DNA of 64,000 nucleotides from Lysinibacillus macroides (lineage in GTDB: Bacteria > Bacillota > Bacilli > Bacillales_A > Planococcaceae), in contig NZ_LGCI01000008.1 in NCBI RefSeq assembly GCF_001281525.1, positions 256,072-320,071 of the forward strand, in the 5' to 3' direction. Below, one piece after another: positions 20,365-30,291 of the stretch. A model generated the notes under the pieces. That model had not been told where the DNA came from, searched no databases, and worked only from the letters and a program-made list of their open reading frames with translations. Positions within the stretch are counted from its first letter, which is position 1; each line of letters opens with the position of its first letter. The position numbers and the translations under genes are program-made.

Positions 20365-21219
20365 ATGAATCTAATTAATAAGAAAGTTACACACAAGCGT
20401 TTTGGTATAGGTAGTATAGTTAAACATAATGATTCTAGTATTGAAATACATTTCGCATCGGAAAATAAAATGTTTGTTTTCCCTGATGTATTTGGACAGC
20501 ACCTAAAACTACATGATAAAAGTGATGCTAAGGTACTTGAAGAAATTATACAAAAAAAGGAGATTGAACGAAAAGAGGAAGAAAGGAAGAAGGAAGAGGA
20601 ACAAAAACGACAGCGGGAAAAACTGGTGCTTCGCTTGGAACACGAAAAACTTATGAAAAACCATAAACTGCATCCCGCCTCACAAATGGTTTTTTGGTGT
20701 GACACAGAAGAACAGAATAATGCTTTTTCAGAGTGGCAAGTTTTCTCAGGTGTATTAAAAAGCGGTAATAACAAAGGAAAGCCAAACAAACCGAGCCGCT
20801 TGCACCAAAATAGCGCTGTTCTATTAACAGCAATAGATTCCAGCATGTCTGAAAAAGACAGACGTATCTTAGGTGTCTATATGGTGAAAGAAGATTTTGT
20901 TGGTAAGCTTTGTGAAGATGGACAGATACCTGCTCATTCAAAATACAGAATTCAACTGACAGAACAAGAATCAGATCAGCTACTTTTCTGGCAATATTAT
21001 ATAAATGAAAAATTCCCTGAAAAAATGACATGGAAGACAGGTAAATATCGTTATTTTGAAAATTTATGGATGGCTCAAATTTTACTTGATATCATTTCGT
21101 TGAAGAGTGATCCAAATGAACAAGAGCTGGCTCAACAATTTTTTAAACATTTTTGTAAAATGAACCAGATAACAGTTGAAGAGATAACAAAGCCTAATGG
21201 CGCATTAATGCGTATTTAG
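20365..21219 (+). CDS. Hypothetical protein with N-terminal Tudor/CarD-like segment and coiled coil
   Basis: I do not recognise a named family for this 284-residue protein. Residues 1-55 (KKVTHKRFGIGSIVKH, then IEIHFASENKMFVFPDVFGQ) look like the small beta-barrel found at the C-terminus of UvrD-type helicases and in CarD-like proteins. Residues 60-95 are a highly charged coiled coil rich in E, K and R. The rest (WQVFSGVLKSGNNKGKPNKPSRL, ILGVYMVKEDFVG, KTGKYRYFENLWMAQILLDI) resembles a globular domain of unknown function. A strong AAGGAGG site supports the start. It stands alone, with a terminator about 120 bp downstream. Confidence 0.75.
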   Translation: MNLINKKVTHKRFGIGSIVKHNDSSIEIHFASENKMFVFPDVFGQHLKLHDKSDAKVLEEIIQKKEIERKEEERKKEEEQKRQREKLVLRLEHEKLMKNHKLHPASQMVFWCDTEEQNNAFSEWQVFSGVLKSGNNKGKPNKPSRLHQNSAVLLTAIDSSMSEKDRRILGVYMVKEDFVGKLCEDGQIPAHSKYRIQLTEQESDQLLFWQYYINEKFPEKMTWKTGKYRYFENLWMAQILLDIISLKSDPNEQELAQQFFKHFCKMNQITVEEITKPNGALMRI

Positions 21220-21765
21220 ACATTAGTTTAAAGATAATAAGAATGACCGGGAATTGACATATTTTACCATCTGTCACTAATACCGAATAACGCCTGGCTC
21301 TGTTTACTAATAAACGTGTGTAGTTAATATAATCATTTATCAGGAACGAATTCTTATTAAAGAAATTCGTTCTTTTTTTATTAAAAAATGAATAAAGATA
21401 TTTTGTTGAACTTATTGAGCTAATGAAGTGGGCTACAAAAGAGGAGAATAAAGTGATATAAACGAATTATGGGAAGATTTATAACGATTAAAGTTTGTTT
21501 ATTGAAAGGAATTTTTGCAAAAATACTTGATATATACTAGGAAAACAAAGATATTATACCCGTTTACTATTAAACTGGTATTGTGCATAATATATGAAAA
21601 TTCTTCTGAAATTAGATTGGAGTGAGAACAGCACGAGAGCTGACATTCTGCTTTGTGATTGAATTCTCTGAATATTTTAGTAAATAATCTCCTAGTTTAG
21701 TGTATATTTAAAGTGAATTATAATAAATACGCAGGAATAGTTGCGTTAGTTGGAAGGAAGGTAAA
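21220..21765. other. Intergenic region before degV
   Basis: No gene is seen in this AT-rich stretch. A terminator lies at 21343-21380 and the final 20 bases hold the degV ribosome binding site. The rest contains only short stop-dense frames. Confidence 0.5.
21343..21380 (+). terminator. Rho-independent terminator
   Basis: GAACGAATT pairs with AATTCGTTC, followed by eight T residues. It probably ends transcription from the gene at 20365-21219. Confidence 0.75.
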
Positions 21766-22614
21766 ATGAGAAGGATTATTTTATCGACAGAGAGTGGAGC
21801 AGATTTATCGAAAGATCTGGTTGAAAAACATCAAATTCAAGTGGTACCGATGCACGTGATCGTGGATGGGAAGGATTATTTAGATGGCAAGCTATCTGTA
21901 GAGGAAGTTTTTGAGTATCATAGTCGTACAAAAAGAATACCTTCTACAGCAGCAACGAATGTACATGAGTATCATGATTTATTTACGAAAATTAGAATAG
22001 ATTTTCCTAATAGCATTATTATTCATATTGGCTATACATCAAAAGCATCTGCTTCCTTTCAAAGTGCATTAATTGCAGCAGAAGATTTCGAAGACATTTT
22101 TCTTATTGATGCGCTAAACGTGACAGGTGGATTAGCCGCAATCGTGATGTATGCAGCCACTCTGCTTGAGGAAGAACCTTCCATTAATCATGTTCACCTA
22201 ATAGAAAAAATAGAATCCGTAGTTCCTAAAGCAAGGCTGGCTTTCATTCCTGGCAGTTTAGATTTTCTAAGAGCAGGTGGACGGGTAAGTAACATTGCTT
22301 ATATTGGAGGGGCATTATTAAAAATAAAGCCCTGCATCGAATTAAAAGAAGGAAAACTTGTTTCAACTAGAAAATATCGTGGGAATATGAGCATCGTTGC
22401 GGAAAAACTTATGCGAGATTACTTAAACCAATACGACATTGATAGAAAACAGCTGTATTTGATCTACTCAATCGGACTTGATGAAAATATTAAAAGACGA
22501 ATGGATGAAATTGCAAAGGAAACAGGCTTCAAAACTATAACATGGATGCAAGCTGGTGCAATGATTTCTACTCATGCTGGACCTGGAGGCTTTGGGATTG
22601 CAGGACTAGAATAG
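21766..22614 (+). CDS. DegV-family fatty-acid-binding protein
   Basis: The 282-residue DegV/FakB-type protein should bind a fatty acid in its two-domain pocket and present it to a kinase (FakA) or carrier. Family landmarks are ILSTESGADLSKDLVEKH at the N-terminus, the acyl-binding IHIGYTSKASASFQSA loop and LDFLRAGGRVSNIAYIGGALLKIKP in the centre. The GPGGFGIAGL C-terminus is also typical. AAGGAAGG precedes the ATG. It is monocistronic. The specific fatty acid cannot be told from sequence. Confidence 0.92.
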   Translation: MRRIILSTESGADLSKDLVEKHQIQVVPMHVIVDGKDYLDGKLSVEEVFEYHSRTKRIPSTAATNVHEYHDLFTKIRIDFPNSIIIHIGYTSKASASFQSALIAAEDFEDIFLIDALNVTGGLAAIVMYAATLLEEEPSINHVHLIEKIESVVPKARLAFIPGSLDFLRAGGRVSNIAYIGGALLKIKPCIELKEGKLVSTRKYRGNMSIVAEKLMRDYLNQYDIDRKQLYLIYSIGLDENIKRRMDEIAKETGFKTITWMQAGAMISTHAGPGGFGIAGLE

Positions 22615-23001
22615 TTAGAAATCCTTTTGAAAAAACATCCTTGCTATATAATTAATGGTTGCGTAAGGGGCTCAAAGGGTACCTAAATAGAAACGGGCAA
22701 CCTACTAGCATTGCATATGTTGTCACATATACAATGCGTCGCACAGTTTTATTTTAATAGCAAAATAGAGCTTTAAAGCACTAAATTCAGATTGAGGTAC
22801 TGAATTTGGTGCTTTTTTAATTTGTAAAAATAAATCGCTTCTCGAAATATTTTATATTTGAATTTTTTGAAAATATGGTATTCTAAAAAGTGTGTGTAAA
22901 ATGAATCATTTGATATCGAATTTGAGGAGGAAACTAGTAAATTAGACTAAATAAAATTATATCCTGTTGATTAAAATGAAAGTAAAGAGAGATGATTCAG
23001 T
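22615..23001 (+). other. Structured intergenic region between degV and the chemoreceptor
   Basis: Two consecutive hairpins precede a clear terminator. The first is GGTTGC (22657-22662) with GCAACC (22697-22702). The second is GCATTG-ATATGT with ACATAT-CAATGC (22708-22737). The terminator is at 22775-22820. This could be a structured 3' region of degV or a small RNA. I do not recognise a riboswitch consensus. The final 40 bp hold the weak leader of the TTG-started chemoreceptor. Confidence 0.35.
22775..22820 (+). terminator. Rho-independent terminator
   Basis: AAAGCAC-AAATTCAG pairs with CTGAATTT-GTGCTTT around a 9-nt loop, ending in a T run. It is one of the strongest terminators in the window and separates degV from the chemoreceptor. 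Confidence 0.85.
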
Positions 23002-24996
23002 TTGTATAAGTCCATTAAAACAAAAATTATTTTCATTGTGATGACGTTGTTCATTGTCGGTATTTTAACGCTGAGCATCATCAGTATCACTGAAATGAAA
23101 AATAAAACGGAGGAAAACGTGATTGCGCAGAGCACTATCTTTGTTAATCAAATGTCTGACTCCATCAACAATTATCTACAGCAATATGAAAAAGGGCTTG
23201 ATCAGTTATCAAATTCTCGTAATTTTGAGAATCTCATGGAAGTAGAAAATCCAGGCAGTCATACTTTTCCGACTCTTGAGAATGAGCTTTCTCAATTTTT
23301 GGATACATACGATGATGCTGCTTTTATTTATTTTGCTTTTCCAACTAGGGAAATGATTCATATTCCCCATGTAGATTTAGGTTCCGATTTTGATCCAACA
23401 AGCCGTGAGTGGTACAAAGAAGCCGCTAGTAATCCTGATGCTGTGTATTGGACGAATCCATACATTGATGCTGCAACTGGAGATTATGCAATTACCGCAG
23501 CTAAGGCCGTACAACGCAATGGGCAACTTTTAGGAGTTGTTGGAATTAGCATTGAGCTATCTGCGCTTACGGATACCATTCTTGAAATTGAACTTGGCTA
23601 TGATGGCTATCCCGCCCTATTAGACCCAGAGGGAAGTGCCATTGTTCATCCAACATTAAGTGGTGAAAATATGATGGAACAGCCTTTTATCGAGAACATG
23701 TATAAAGATGGCAAGGAGAGTGGGCACCTCTATTATAACGATGAAGGTACCGATAAATTATTGCTCTTTACAACTCTGCCGGAGCTTAATTGGAAAGTGG
23801 CAACATTTTATGATAGTAAAAATATAAATGCAGCGGCAATAGAACTGCGAAATACGATATTATTTGTATCCTTAGCCACTTTAGTCATCCTATTTATCGT
23901 GCTTTATTTCGTAATTAGTCGAACAATTAAACCGATTGAAACACTAAAAGCACTGATGAATTCTGTATCTCAAGGGGATTTAACAGTTCGTTCTGATATC
24001 AAAACGAAAGATGAGATTGGTGAACTTGGCGATAATTTTAATGGAATGATTGATAATATGAACACCATTATTGCTGTTGTAAATGGTTCTGCGGAAAATG
24101 TCCGTGCGAACTCAGAAAGTCTAAGTGCAGTCGCCGAAGAAACAAGCGCTTCAAGCATCGAAGTTTCTCACGCAGTCGGTGAAATTGCACAGGGTGCTGC
24201 TAAATCGGCAGAAGACGCTGAAACTGCTACGGAACGTGTTGACTTACTTAGTCAGCAAATTAACGAAATTACGGTGAAGGCTAGAACTATGTCGGATATT
24301 GCCACAAAAACAGGTGACATGAACAAGGATGGACAAGGTAGAATGCAAGAGCTGAAATTGTCCTTCAATGATTGGGAGCAAAGCTTGCGATCGATGTTTG
24401 AAGTGATCAGCACATTAGAAAATAAAGTGAAGGCAATTGGCGGGGTTATGGAAACCATTACGGAAATTTCCTCACAAACGAATTTGCTTGCCCTAAATGC
24501 AAGTATTGAAGCAGCACGTGCAGGGGAGCATGGAAAAGGCTTTGCAGTTGTTGCCGAAGAAGTACGTAAGCTTGCTGAGCAATCAGCACGCTCGACAGAA
24601 GAAGTAAAAATGACGGTTCAAGAGCTACAAGTAGAATCTCAGCTTGTTACGCAGCAAATGAGTGAAACTCGTGAAAACTTCCTACGACAGAGCAATGTTG
24701 TCAACGCCACTGAAACAACATTTAGTGAAATCTCGATGCTTATGTCAGAAATGCAGGATTCTATTGACGTAGTATATGAAGAAATTCAAAAAGTAGCGGT
24801 ACACAAAGATGATGTTACCGAAACAATTCAAGCAATGGCAGCAACTTCACAGGAAACAGCAGCAGCCTGTGAAGAGGTGAGTGCTTCAACAGATGAACAG
24901 CTTCGTGCCATCCAATCTGTCACAGATGCAGCAGGAACACTGGTGGAGCTAAGTGATAAATTAAGTGATGCTGTTAATCAATTTAAGGTGTTATAG
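23002..24996 (+). CDS. Methyl-accepting chemotaxis protein with extracellular dCache domain
   Basis: The 664-residue receptor has an N-terminal membrane helix (about residues 9-29) and an extracellular double Cache sensor (about 35-275, including [10 protein letters not shown] and [19 protein letters not shown]). A second helix (about 281-303), a HAMP linker ([14 protein letters not shown]...[11 protein letters not shown]) and a cytoplasmic coiled coil follow. The kinase-binding tip is [40 protein letters not shown]. dCache receptors usually bind amino acids or other small polar ligands. The start is TTG with only an AGAGAG-like site, so the exact N-terminus is slightly uncertain. A terminator follows. 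Confidence 0.93.
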   Translation: MYKSIKTKIIFIVMTLFIVGILTLSIISITEMKNKTEENVIAQSTIFVNQMSDSINNYLQQYEKGLDQLSNSRNFENLMEVENPGSHTFPTLENELSQFLDTYDDAAFIYFAFPTREMIHIPHVDLGSDFDPTSREWYKEAASNPDAVYWTNPYIDAATGDYAITAAKAVQRNGQLLGVVGISIELSALTDTILEIELGYDGYPALLDPEGSAIVHPTLSGENMMEQPFIENMYKDGKESGHLYYNDEGTDKLLLFTTLPELNWKVATFYDSKNINAAAIELRNTILFVSLATLVILFIVLYFVISRTIKPIETLKALMNSVSQGDLTVRSDIKTKDEIGELGDNFNGMIDNMNTIIAVVNGSAENVRANSESLSAVAEETSASSIEVSHAVGEIAQGAAKSAEDAETATERVDLLSQQINEITVKARTMSDIATKTGDMNKDGQGRMQELKLSFNDWEQSLRSMFEVISTLENKVKAIGGVMETITEISSQTNLLALNASIEAARAGEHGKGFAVVAEEVRKLAEQSARSTEEVKMTVQELQVESQLVTQQMSETRENFLRQSNVVNATETTFSEISMLMSEMQDSIDVVYEEIQKVAVHKDDVTETIQAMAATSQETAAACEEVSASTDEQLRAIQSVTDAAGTLVELSDKLSDAVNQFKVL

Positions 24997-25003
24997 AGGA
25001 AAT

Positions 25004-25042
25004 AGCTCTTTGATCGAGGAATTGGTCAAAGAGTTATTTTTA
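25004..25042 (+). terminator. Rho-independent terminator after the chemoreceptor
   Basis: CTCTTTGA pairs with TCAAAGAG around an 11-nt loop, followed by TTATTTTTAT. Confidence 0.75.
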
Positions 25043-25151
25043 TGGATGATTTTTTGATGAATGGGATTATATAACGGAATTTTCCGACTATAATAAACGA
25101 TTTTATCTCTAATCGTGTTAACTTTTCTTCTAGTATTTCTGTTCTCACTAT

Positions 25152-25203
25152 AAAAAAACACCCTATAGGGTAGACTTTTTCAAAATGCCTACCTTATAGG
25201 ATG
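25152..25203 (-). terminator. Terminator of the SLH protein gene
   Basis: On the minus strand CCTATAAGGTAG pairs with CTACCCTATAGG (one mismatch), followed by GTG and seven T residues. It lies about 30 bp after the SLH gene's stop codon. Confidence 0.75.
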
Positions 25204-25234
25204 CAATTTAATAAATTTTTTGTATCCTCCATAT

Positions 25235-28036
25235 TTAACTATTTATAATAATTATTACCTCAACATTTTTATAGCCTTGGGCTTTAATAAGAAATCGATG
25301 TGTTCCTGGAGATAGAGAAGCACCAGAAAGATCAATAACAATAAGACCAGAAGTAGATGTATTGATGCGAGCGCTGTGGATAGGAACTGAGTTGCCATTT
25401 AGATAAATCCCAGTAATGCTGCTTCTCCATGTAACATCATCGGAAAAGGTAAATTGCACGGTGTTATTATTTGGAGCAGTAGCAGTTATGATTGGCGCTG
25501 TTAAGATTTTGTCAAGTAAATCTTGAGCTACTTTAAGATCAGCGACTAATGCGGATTTTGCGGTTCCATCAGCAACAAGAGCTACTTTAGCAGTCGCCTC
25601 GTCGATAGCAGCTTGGTCTACATCAGCCATCAAAGCAGTTTTTGAACTGTCCGTGAACAAATGACTTACAGCATCAGTAGCCGCTTGTAAATTAGCAAGG
25701 GCTCCATTTAAAAGTTGTTGAGCTACTTGAAGATCAGCGACTAATGCGGATTTTGCGGTTCCATCAGCAACAAGAGCTACTTTAGCAGTCGCCTCGTCGA
25801 TAGCAGCTTGGTCTACATCAGCCATCAAAGCAGTTTTTGAACTGTCCGTGAACAAATGACTTACAGCATCAGTAGCCGCTTGTAAATTAGCAAGGGCTCC
25901 ATTTAAAAGTTGTTGAGCTACTTGAAGATCAGCGACTAATGCGGATTTTGCGGTTCCATCAGCAACAAGAGCTACTTTAGCAGTCGCCTCGTCGATAGCA
26001 GCTTGGTCTACATCAGCCATCAAAGCAGTTTTTGAACTGTCCGTGAACAAATGACTTACAGCATCAGTAGCCGCTTGTAAATTAGCAAGGGCTCCATTTA
26101 AAAGTTGTTGAGCTACTTGAAGATCAGCGACTAATGCGGATTTTGCGGTTCCATCAGCAACAAGAGCTACTTTAGCAGTCGCCTCGTCAATAGCAGCTTG
26201 ATCTACATCAGCCATCAAAGCAGTTTTTGAATTGTCCGTGAATAAATGACTTACAGCATCAGTAGCTGCTTGTAAATTAGCAAGGGCTCCATTTAAAAGT
26301 TGTTGAGCTACTTGAAGATCAGCGACTAATGCAGATTTTGCGGTTCCATCAGCAACAAGAGCTACTTTAGCAGTCGCCTCGTCGATAGTAGCTTGGTCTA
26401 CACTTGCTTTCAAAGCAGTTTTTGAACTGTCCGAAAATAACCAAGCAACAGCATTTTTAGCTGCAATTAAATAGGAATTTTCTTCTGAGTTAGACGAACC
26501 GCTATTAGGTGAGCTACCAGTCGAAGGTTGCAAATCTATATTCGGAACGCCATTAATTCTAATAATTTTGTGTTTTATTAATTCATAGTCAGGGAAAATT
26601 AATTTTACATCACTTACTGGTTCTAAATATAAATTTTCAATTCTAGCGTTATTTCTAAGGCTAACTCTACTATTTCTATTTTCAATGAATAAGGAATCTA
26701 TCCTTGCATTTAGCAGTACATTTATAGAACTATTAACTTTGACGATAGGGATGGCTATATTTTCTTCTGATTCGATACTAGCATCAGCTAAAAGATTTAT
26801 TTCATTCACTTTCGTTTCATCTGTTAATTCAATGATGAAAAACGCTGATGTGACTTCAATGGATTGCAAAGTTGAATATTGAAAATGCAATTTAGGTTTA
26901 TGACTATTGTGGATATCTGATAACATAAATGGATCATCTGTTTTTGATGCCATTAATTTTCGTGAATTTGATAGGATTGTTGAACCTTTTACTAAGACAT
27001 TTTCAGCATAAAAACTATTTTGAACACCGCTCTCTAAAATTAAATCCTTTGTTATCGTAATGTCTTTAATGGATAAATTGTCACCATTTATAATTACAGT
27101 CGCATCAATAACGGACCCATTACCTGTTAACATTGTATTTGCTTTTTCATTTTCATCATCTATTTGCCTATTTGTATGAAGAGTAATAGATTCAATATGG
27201 CTTATTTTTTCTCCAATAACTTGAGCTTTTATTCGTGAATTTTTTAAGATTGGAAGGTTTTCAGGAGTAATCCAATTTTTTTGATCATCAGCTAGTGTAA
27301 AGCTTTCATTACCTAGTTGAACTGAATCTGAAGTGATTGTCGTCACTTCAGCATCAATTATCCTCTCAATCGGTTGTTGTACCAATTGTTGACAACGGTA
27401 GATAAATAATGCCATTTCTCCACGATTAACTGTATCATTAGGAGAGTAAGTTGTCGGTGAAGTTCCAGTTGTAATTTTATTTTGTATCAATGAAGTCAAG
27501 TAAGGAGCATACCAACTGATTGAAGATACATCTTTAAAAGGGTTGATCACTAATTCTTCTTCTGGTAATTGGTAAGCAACTATGAGAATTTTCGCCATCT
27601 CTGCACGTGTAAGTGATTGATCAGGTTTAAATGTTCCATCTGAATACCCTTGAAATATTCCAGCATTTACAACAGCAGCAATCGACTTATAATACCAAGA
27701 GCTTTCATCCACATCAGAAAAAGCGATGTTGTTATCTACTACATCCAAGTCGAGTTGTAGAGCTCTGGCGAGAATAGCTGCAGATTGTCCACGATTCAAT
27801 TTTTCTGACGGACGGTATGTGCCATCTGAATAGCCAAAAATAATTTGTTGTTGTACCAAGTTTACCAAAGCTTTTTCAACCTCACTACCTAGCTCTAGGT
27901 CGGTGAAAATAGTACTGATTTCGCTTGCTTTGGCAGGTTGGTTAGTACCGATTCCAGCGAATGAAACTAAGAAAATTAATAGAATTATAAATGTCCATGT
28001 AGTTTCCTTTGTCCTCAATCTTTCTTGTATGTTCAC
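25235..28036 (-). CDS. Secreted S-layer-homology protein with 65-residue tandem repeats
   Basis: The 933-residue surface protein starts at GTG after AAAGGAGGG. It has a signal peptide (FIILLIFLVSFAGIG, about residues 16-37) and three SLH domains (about 43-100, 104-160 and 165-215, with FGYSDGTYRP, FQGYSDGTFKP and TTGTSPTTYSPNDT). These should anchor it to pyruvylated wall polymer. Residues about 220-500 look beta-rich and may form a beta-helix. A Ser/Asn/Gly linker follows, then five 65-residue helical repeats (SKTALMADVDQAAIDEATAK, VALVADGTAKSALVADLQ). A C-terminal Ig-like domain (about 850-933, APIITATAPNNNTVQFTFSDDV) ends the protein. Similar FIVAR-like repeats are common in adhesins. The ligand is unknown. 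Confidence 0.9.
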   Translation of the reverse strand: MNIQERLRTKETTWTFIILLIFLVSFAGIGTNQPAKASEISTIFTDLELGSEVEKALVNLVQQQIIFGYSDGTYRPSEKLNRGQSAAILARALQLDLDVVDNNIAFSDVDESSWYYKSIAAVVNAGIFQGYSDGTFKPDQSLTRAEMAKILIVAYQLPEEELVINPFKDVSSISWYAPYLTSLIQNKITTGTSPTTYSPNDTVNRGEMALFIYRCQQLVQQPIERIIDAEVTTITSDSVQLGNESFTLADDQKNWITPENLPILKNSRIKAQVIGEKISHIESITLHTNRQIDDENEKANTMLTGNGSVIDATVIINGDNLSIKDITITKDLILESGVQNSFYAENVLVKGSTILSNSRKLMASKTDDPFMLSDIHNSHKPKLHFQYSTLQSIEVTSAFFIIELTDETKVNEINLLADASIESEENIAIPIVKVNSSINVLLNARIDSLFIENRNSRVSLRNNARIENLYLEPVSDVKLIFPDYELIKHKIIRINGVPNIDLQPSTGSSPNSGSSNSEENSYLIAAKNAVAWLFSDSSKTALKASVDQATIDEATAKVALVADGTAKSALVADLQVAQQLLNGALANLQAATDAVSHLFTDNSKTALMADVDQAAIDEATAKVALVADGTAKSALVADLQVAQQLLNGALANLQAATDAVSHLFTDSSKTALMADVDQAAIDEATAKVALVADGTAKSALVADLQVAQQLLNGALANLQAATDAVSHLFTDSSKTALMADVDQAAIDEATAKVALVADGTAKSALVADLQVAQQLLNGALANLQAATDAVSHLFTDSSKTALMADVDQAAIDEATAKVALVADGTAKSALVADLKVAQDLLDKILTAPIITATAPNNNTVQFTFSDDVTWRSSITGIYLNGNSVPIHSARINTSTSGLIVIDLSGASLSPGTHRFLIKAQGYKNVEVIIIINS
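25490..26465 (-). repeat. Five tandem 195-bp repeats inside the SLH protein gene
   Basis: The marker AGCGACTAATGC recurs at 25541, 25736, 25931, 26126 and 26321, exactly 195 bp apart. Inner copies are almost identical at the DNA level, including synonymous sites. The copy encoding the most N-terminal repeat and the last half-copy have diverged at their outer edges. This is the pattern of recent expansion by unequal recombination, so copy number may vary between strains. Short-read assemblies could also collapse it. Confidence 0.95.
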
Positions 28037-28355
28037 AGATTAAACACCCTCCTTTAGATAAACTATTTTGTTCCTCAAATTTCAAGCAATCCCCCCTGAT
28101 ACATTCGACAGTGAATACCTATAATCTAACATGTAAGTCTCTCAACTGTCACTTCCATTATTCTATTGATTTTGTGAATTGCGCCTTTGAATTGCCTTAG
28201 GAATCTTCTGAGCGGATTCAAAAAAGGCATTATGTATATGAAGAAAAATCACAATAGCTAGGTTATACTATAATAATGGCTTAAACCTATTGACAGTTTA
28301 AAAGTAGGGGTAATTAAGATTAATGTATTTCATCGCGAAAGGATTGAAATTAAAA
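28037..28355. other. Divergent intergenic region between the SLH and dus genes
   Basis: This stretch must hold the promoters of two divergent genes. On the plus strand a TTGACA lies near 28290 and a TATACTATAAT cluster near 28260, but no perfectly spaced -35/-10 pair is clear. No ORF is supported. Confidence 0.4.
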
Positions 28356-29321
28356 ATGATCGATAATTTTTGGCGTGATTTACCGCGACCATTTTTTGTA
28401 TTAGCACCAATGGAAGATGTGACAGATGTTGTTTTTCGTCACGTAGTCAGTGCGGCTGGGCGACCAGATGTATTTTTTACAGAGTTTACAAACTCGGATA
28501 GCTATTGTCATCCAGAGGGGATGAAAAGTGTGCGCGGACGTTTGATTTTTACAGAAGACGAGCAGCCGATGGTGGCACATATTTGGGGAGATAACCCCGA
28601 CTATTTCCGTCAAATGAGTATGGGCATGGCAGAGCTAGGGTTTAAGGGCATTGATATTAATATGGGCTGCCCTGTACCAAATGTGGCATCGAGGGGAAAA
28701 GGCAGTGGCCTTATTCTACGTCCAGATATTGCGGCAGAGCTTATTCAAGCAGCAAAAGCGGGTGGGCTACCTGTTAGCGTAAAAACACGACTTGGTTACA
28801 CAGATGTAGACGAGTGGGAGGAATGGCTAACACATATTTTCAAGCAGGATGTTGCCAACCTTTCGATTCATTTACGAACAAGAAAGGAAATGAGTCAAGT
28901 CGATGCCCATTGGGAGCTTATTCCTGAAATTAAAAAATTACGTGATCGTATCGCCCCGAATACGTTACTAACCATTAATGGAGATATTCCTGACCGTCAA
29001 ACAGGGCTACAGCTTGCTGAACAATATGGTATTGATGGCGTGATGATCGGGCGAGGTATTTTTAAAAATCCGTTTGCTTTTGAAAAAGAGCCAAAAGAGC
29101 ATAGCAGAAAAGAATACCTGGATCTTTTAAGATTGCAACTCGATCTTCAAGAGCAATATGCAGAAGTTTTACCACGTCCCATCACAGGGCTTCATCGCTT
29201 TTTCAAAATTTATGTTAAAGGATTCCGTGGAGCAGGTGAGCTAAGAAATCAATTGATGCAGACGAAATCAACAGATGAAGTGCGTGCATTGCTGGATAAC
29301 TTTGAAGCAAGCAACCCGTAA
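28356..29321 (+). CDS. tRNA-dihydrouridine synthase family protein
   Basis: This FMN-dependent reductase of about 321 residues reduces uridines in tRNA to dihydrouridine. Landmarks are [12 protein letters not shown] at the N-terminus, the catalytic-Cys motif [22 protein letters not shown] and [13 protein letters not shown] (phosphate binding). The C-terminal helical domain ([20 protein letters not shown]) should bind tRNA. I prefer the start at 28356 ([14 protein letters not shown]) with GAAAGGA upstream; an in-frame ATG at 28323 would add 11 residues. It stands alone and may be a second Dus in addition to the usual dusB. Confidence 0.92.
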   Translation: MIDNFWRDLPRPFFVLAPMEDVTDVVFRHVVSAAGRPDVFFTEFTNSDSYCHPEGMKSVRGRLIFTEDEQPMVAHIWGDNPDYFRQMSMGMAELGFKGIDINMGCPVPNVASRGKGSGLILRPDIAAELIQAAKAGGLPVSVKTRLGYTDVDEWEEWLTHIFKQDVANLSIHLRTRKEMSQVDAHWELIPEIKKLRDRIAPNTLLTINGDIPDRQTGLQLAEQYGIDGVMIGRGIFKNPFAFEKEPKEHSRKEYLDLLRLQLDLQEQYAEVLPRPITGLHRFFKIYVKGFRGAGELRNQLMQTKSTDEVRALLDNFEASNP

Positions 29322-29371
29322 GCTGATAGGGGTATTCAGATAACCTTTAAAACACTGGGGGACATTTTTAC

Positions 29372-30232
29372 ATGACTACTAGCTATTCATTCATGCTTTC
29401 TGATCTATTGAAAAAGGAAAATTTCGATTTACAACGCGTTAAATTATTACGTCATTCAATGAATCATAAGCGATTTAAAGTAGCCTATGATGCAAACTGT
29501 GTTTTGGAATATACAAAAATGCAAGTACCAGGTTTTTATAATGATGTGGACTTAGTTTTAAATTTTGTAGGGGATCAAGGAACAACAGCGAGATTAGTGG
29601 GCTGCTATAAGCCGACACTCGTTTCACAGCCAATAGAGGCGCATCTTTTTTCTGACAAAGTACCACAAGCATTATTAGCGCATCCCCAAAATATTTACCA
29701 TGAGCTAATAGAAACAAATGACTATAGTGATTTAATAAACCGATTATATATTGATTGGGGGAAAGGGACGGTTAACTGGAGCCAGCGAGCAATCAATGAT
29801 AAACCTATTATCGCAATTAAAAGTGTGCCAAGCCTTGAATTTAAAGGGTATGAAAAAATTGTGCTTATGTACGATCAATTAAAGCAAATCATCGACAATC
29901 AAGTAACTTATGAAAATTGGCATGATGCTTTAAAATCTGTTCATGCTATTTATTTGATTACCGATTTAACAGAAGGCAGACAATATGTTGGCTCTGCATA
30001 TGGGGCTGATAGTTTATTTCAAAGATGGAAAATGTACGTGGAAACAAAACATGGAAATAATAAAAGGTTAATCAAGTACTTAACAGAGCATCCTGATTAT
30101 TATCGTCAATTTCAATTTTCAATTCTACAAGTCATACCAAAAACTATTTTGCAAAAGGAAGTCATTGAATTAGAGAACTTGTATAAAGAAAAATTGGGTA
30201 CAAGATTAGCTAATGGATTAAATGAGAACTAA
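29372..30232 (+). CDS. GIY-YIG nuclease-domain protein
   Basis: The 286-residue protein has a C-terminal GIY-YIG domain (about residues 192-280): AIYLITDLTEGRQYVGSAYG supplies the two signature strands, followed by RW and a conserved E in EVIELENLYKEKLGT. The N-terminal half (about 1-185) is a domain of unknown function ending in FKGYEKIVLMYDQLKQII, which I have seen paired with GIY-YIG domains in other bacterial proteins. GIY-YIG enzymes cut DNA. Whether this one serves repair, defence or something else is not shown. GGGGGA precedes the ATG. Confidence 0.82.
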   Translation: MTTSYSFMLSDLLKKENFDLQRVKLLRHSMNHKRFKVAYDANCVLEYTKMQVPGFYNDVDLVLNFVGDQGTTARLVGCYKPTLVSQPIEAHLFSDKVPQALLAHPQNIYHELIETNDYSDLINRLYIDWGKGTVNWSQRAINDKPIIAIKSVPSLEFKGYEKIVLMYDQLKQIIDNQVTYENWHDALKSVHAIYLITDLTEGRQYVGSAYGADSLFQRWKMYVETKHGNNKRLIKYLTEHPDYYRQFQFSILQVIPKTILQKEVIELENLYKEKLGTRLANGLNEN

Positions 30233-30291
30233 AAGCAATATTCGATAAGCGTATTTTTACAAATAATAGATAACATGCTTAGAGGAGTTGG

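Noticed and set aside
20262-20846. 194-codon minus-strand ORF
   Set aside because: It is the shadow of the coiled-coil gene on the plus strand, rich in Ser/Cys/Phe as expected for antisense of Glu/Lys codons.
25490-26465. Regular 195-bp repeats as CRISPR or intergenic repeats
   Set aside because: The repeat is in frame in the SLH protein gene and each unit is 65 codons.
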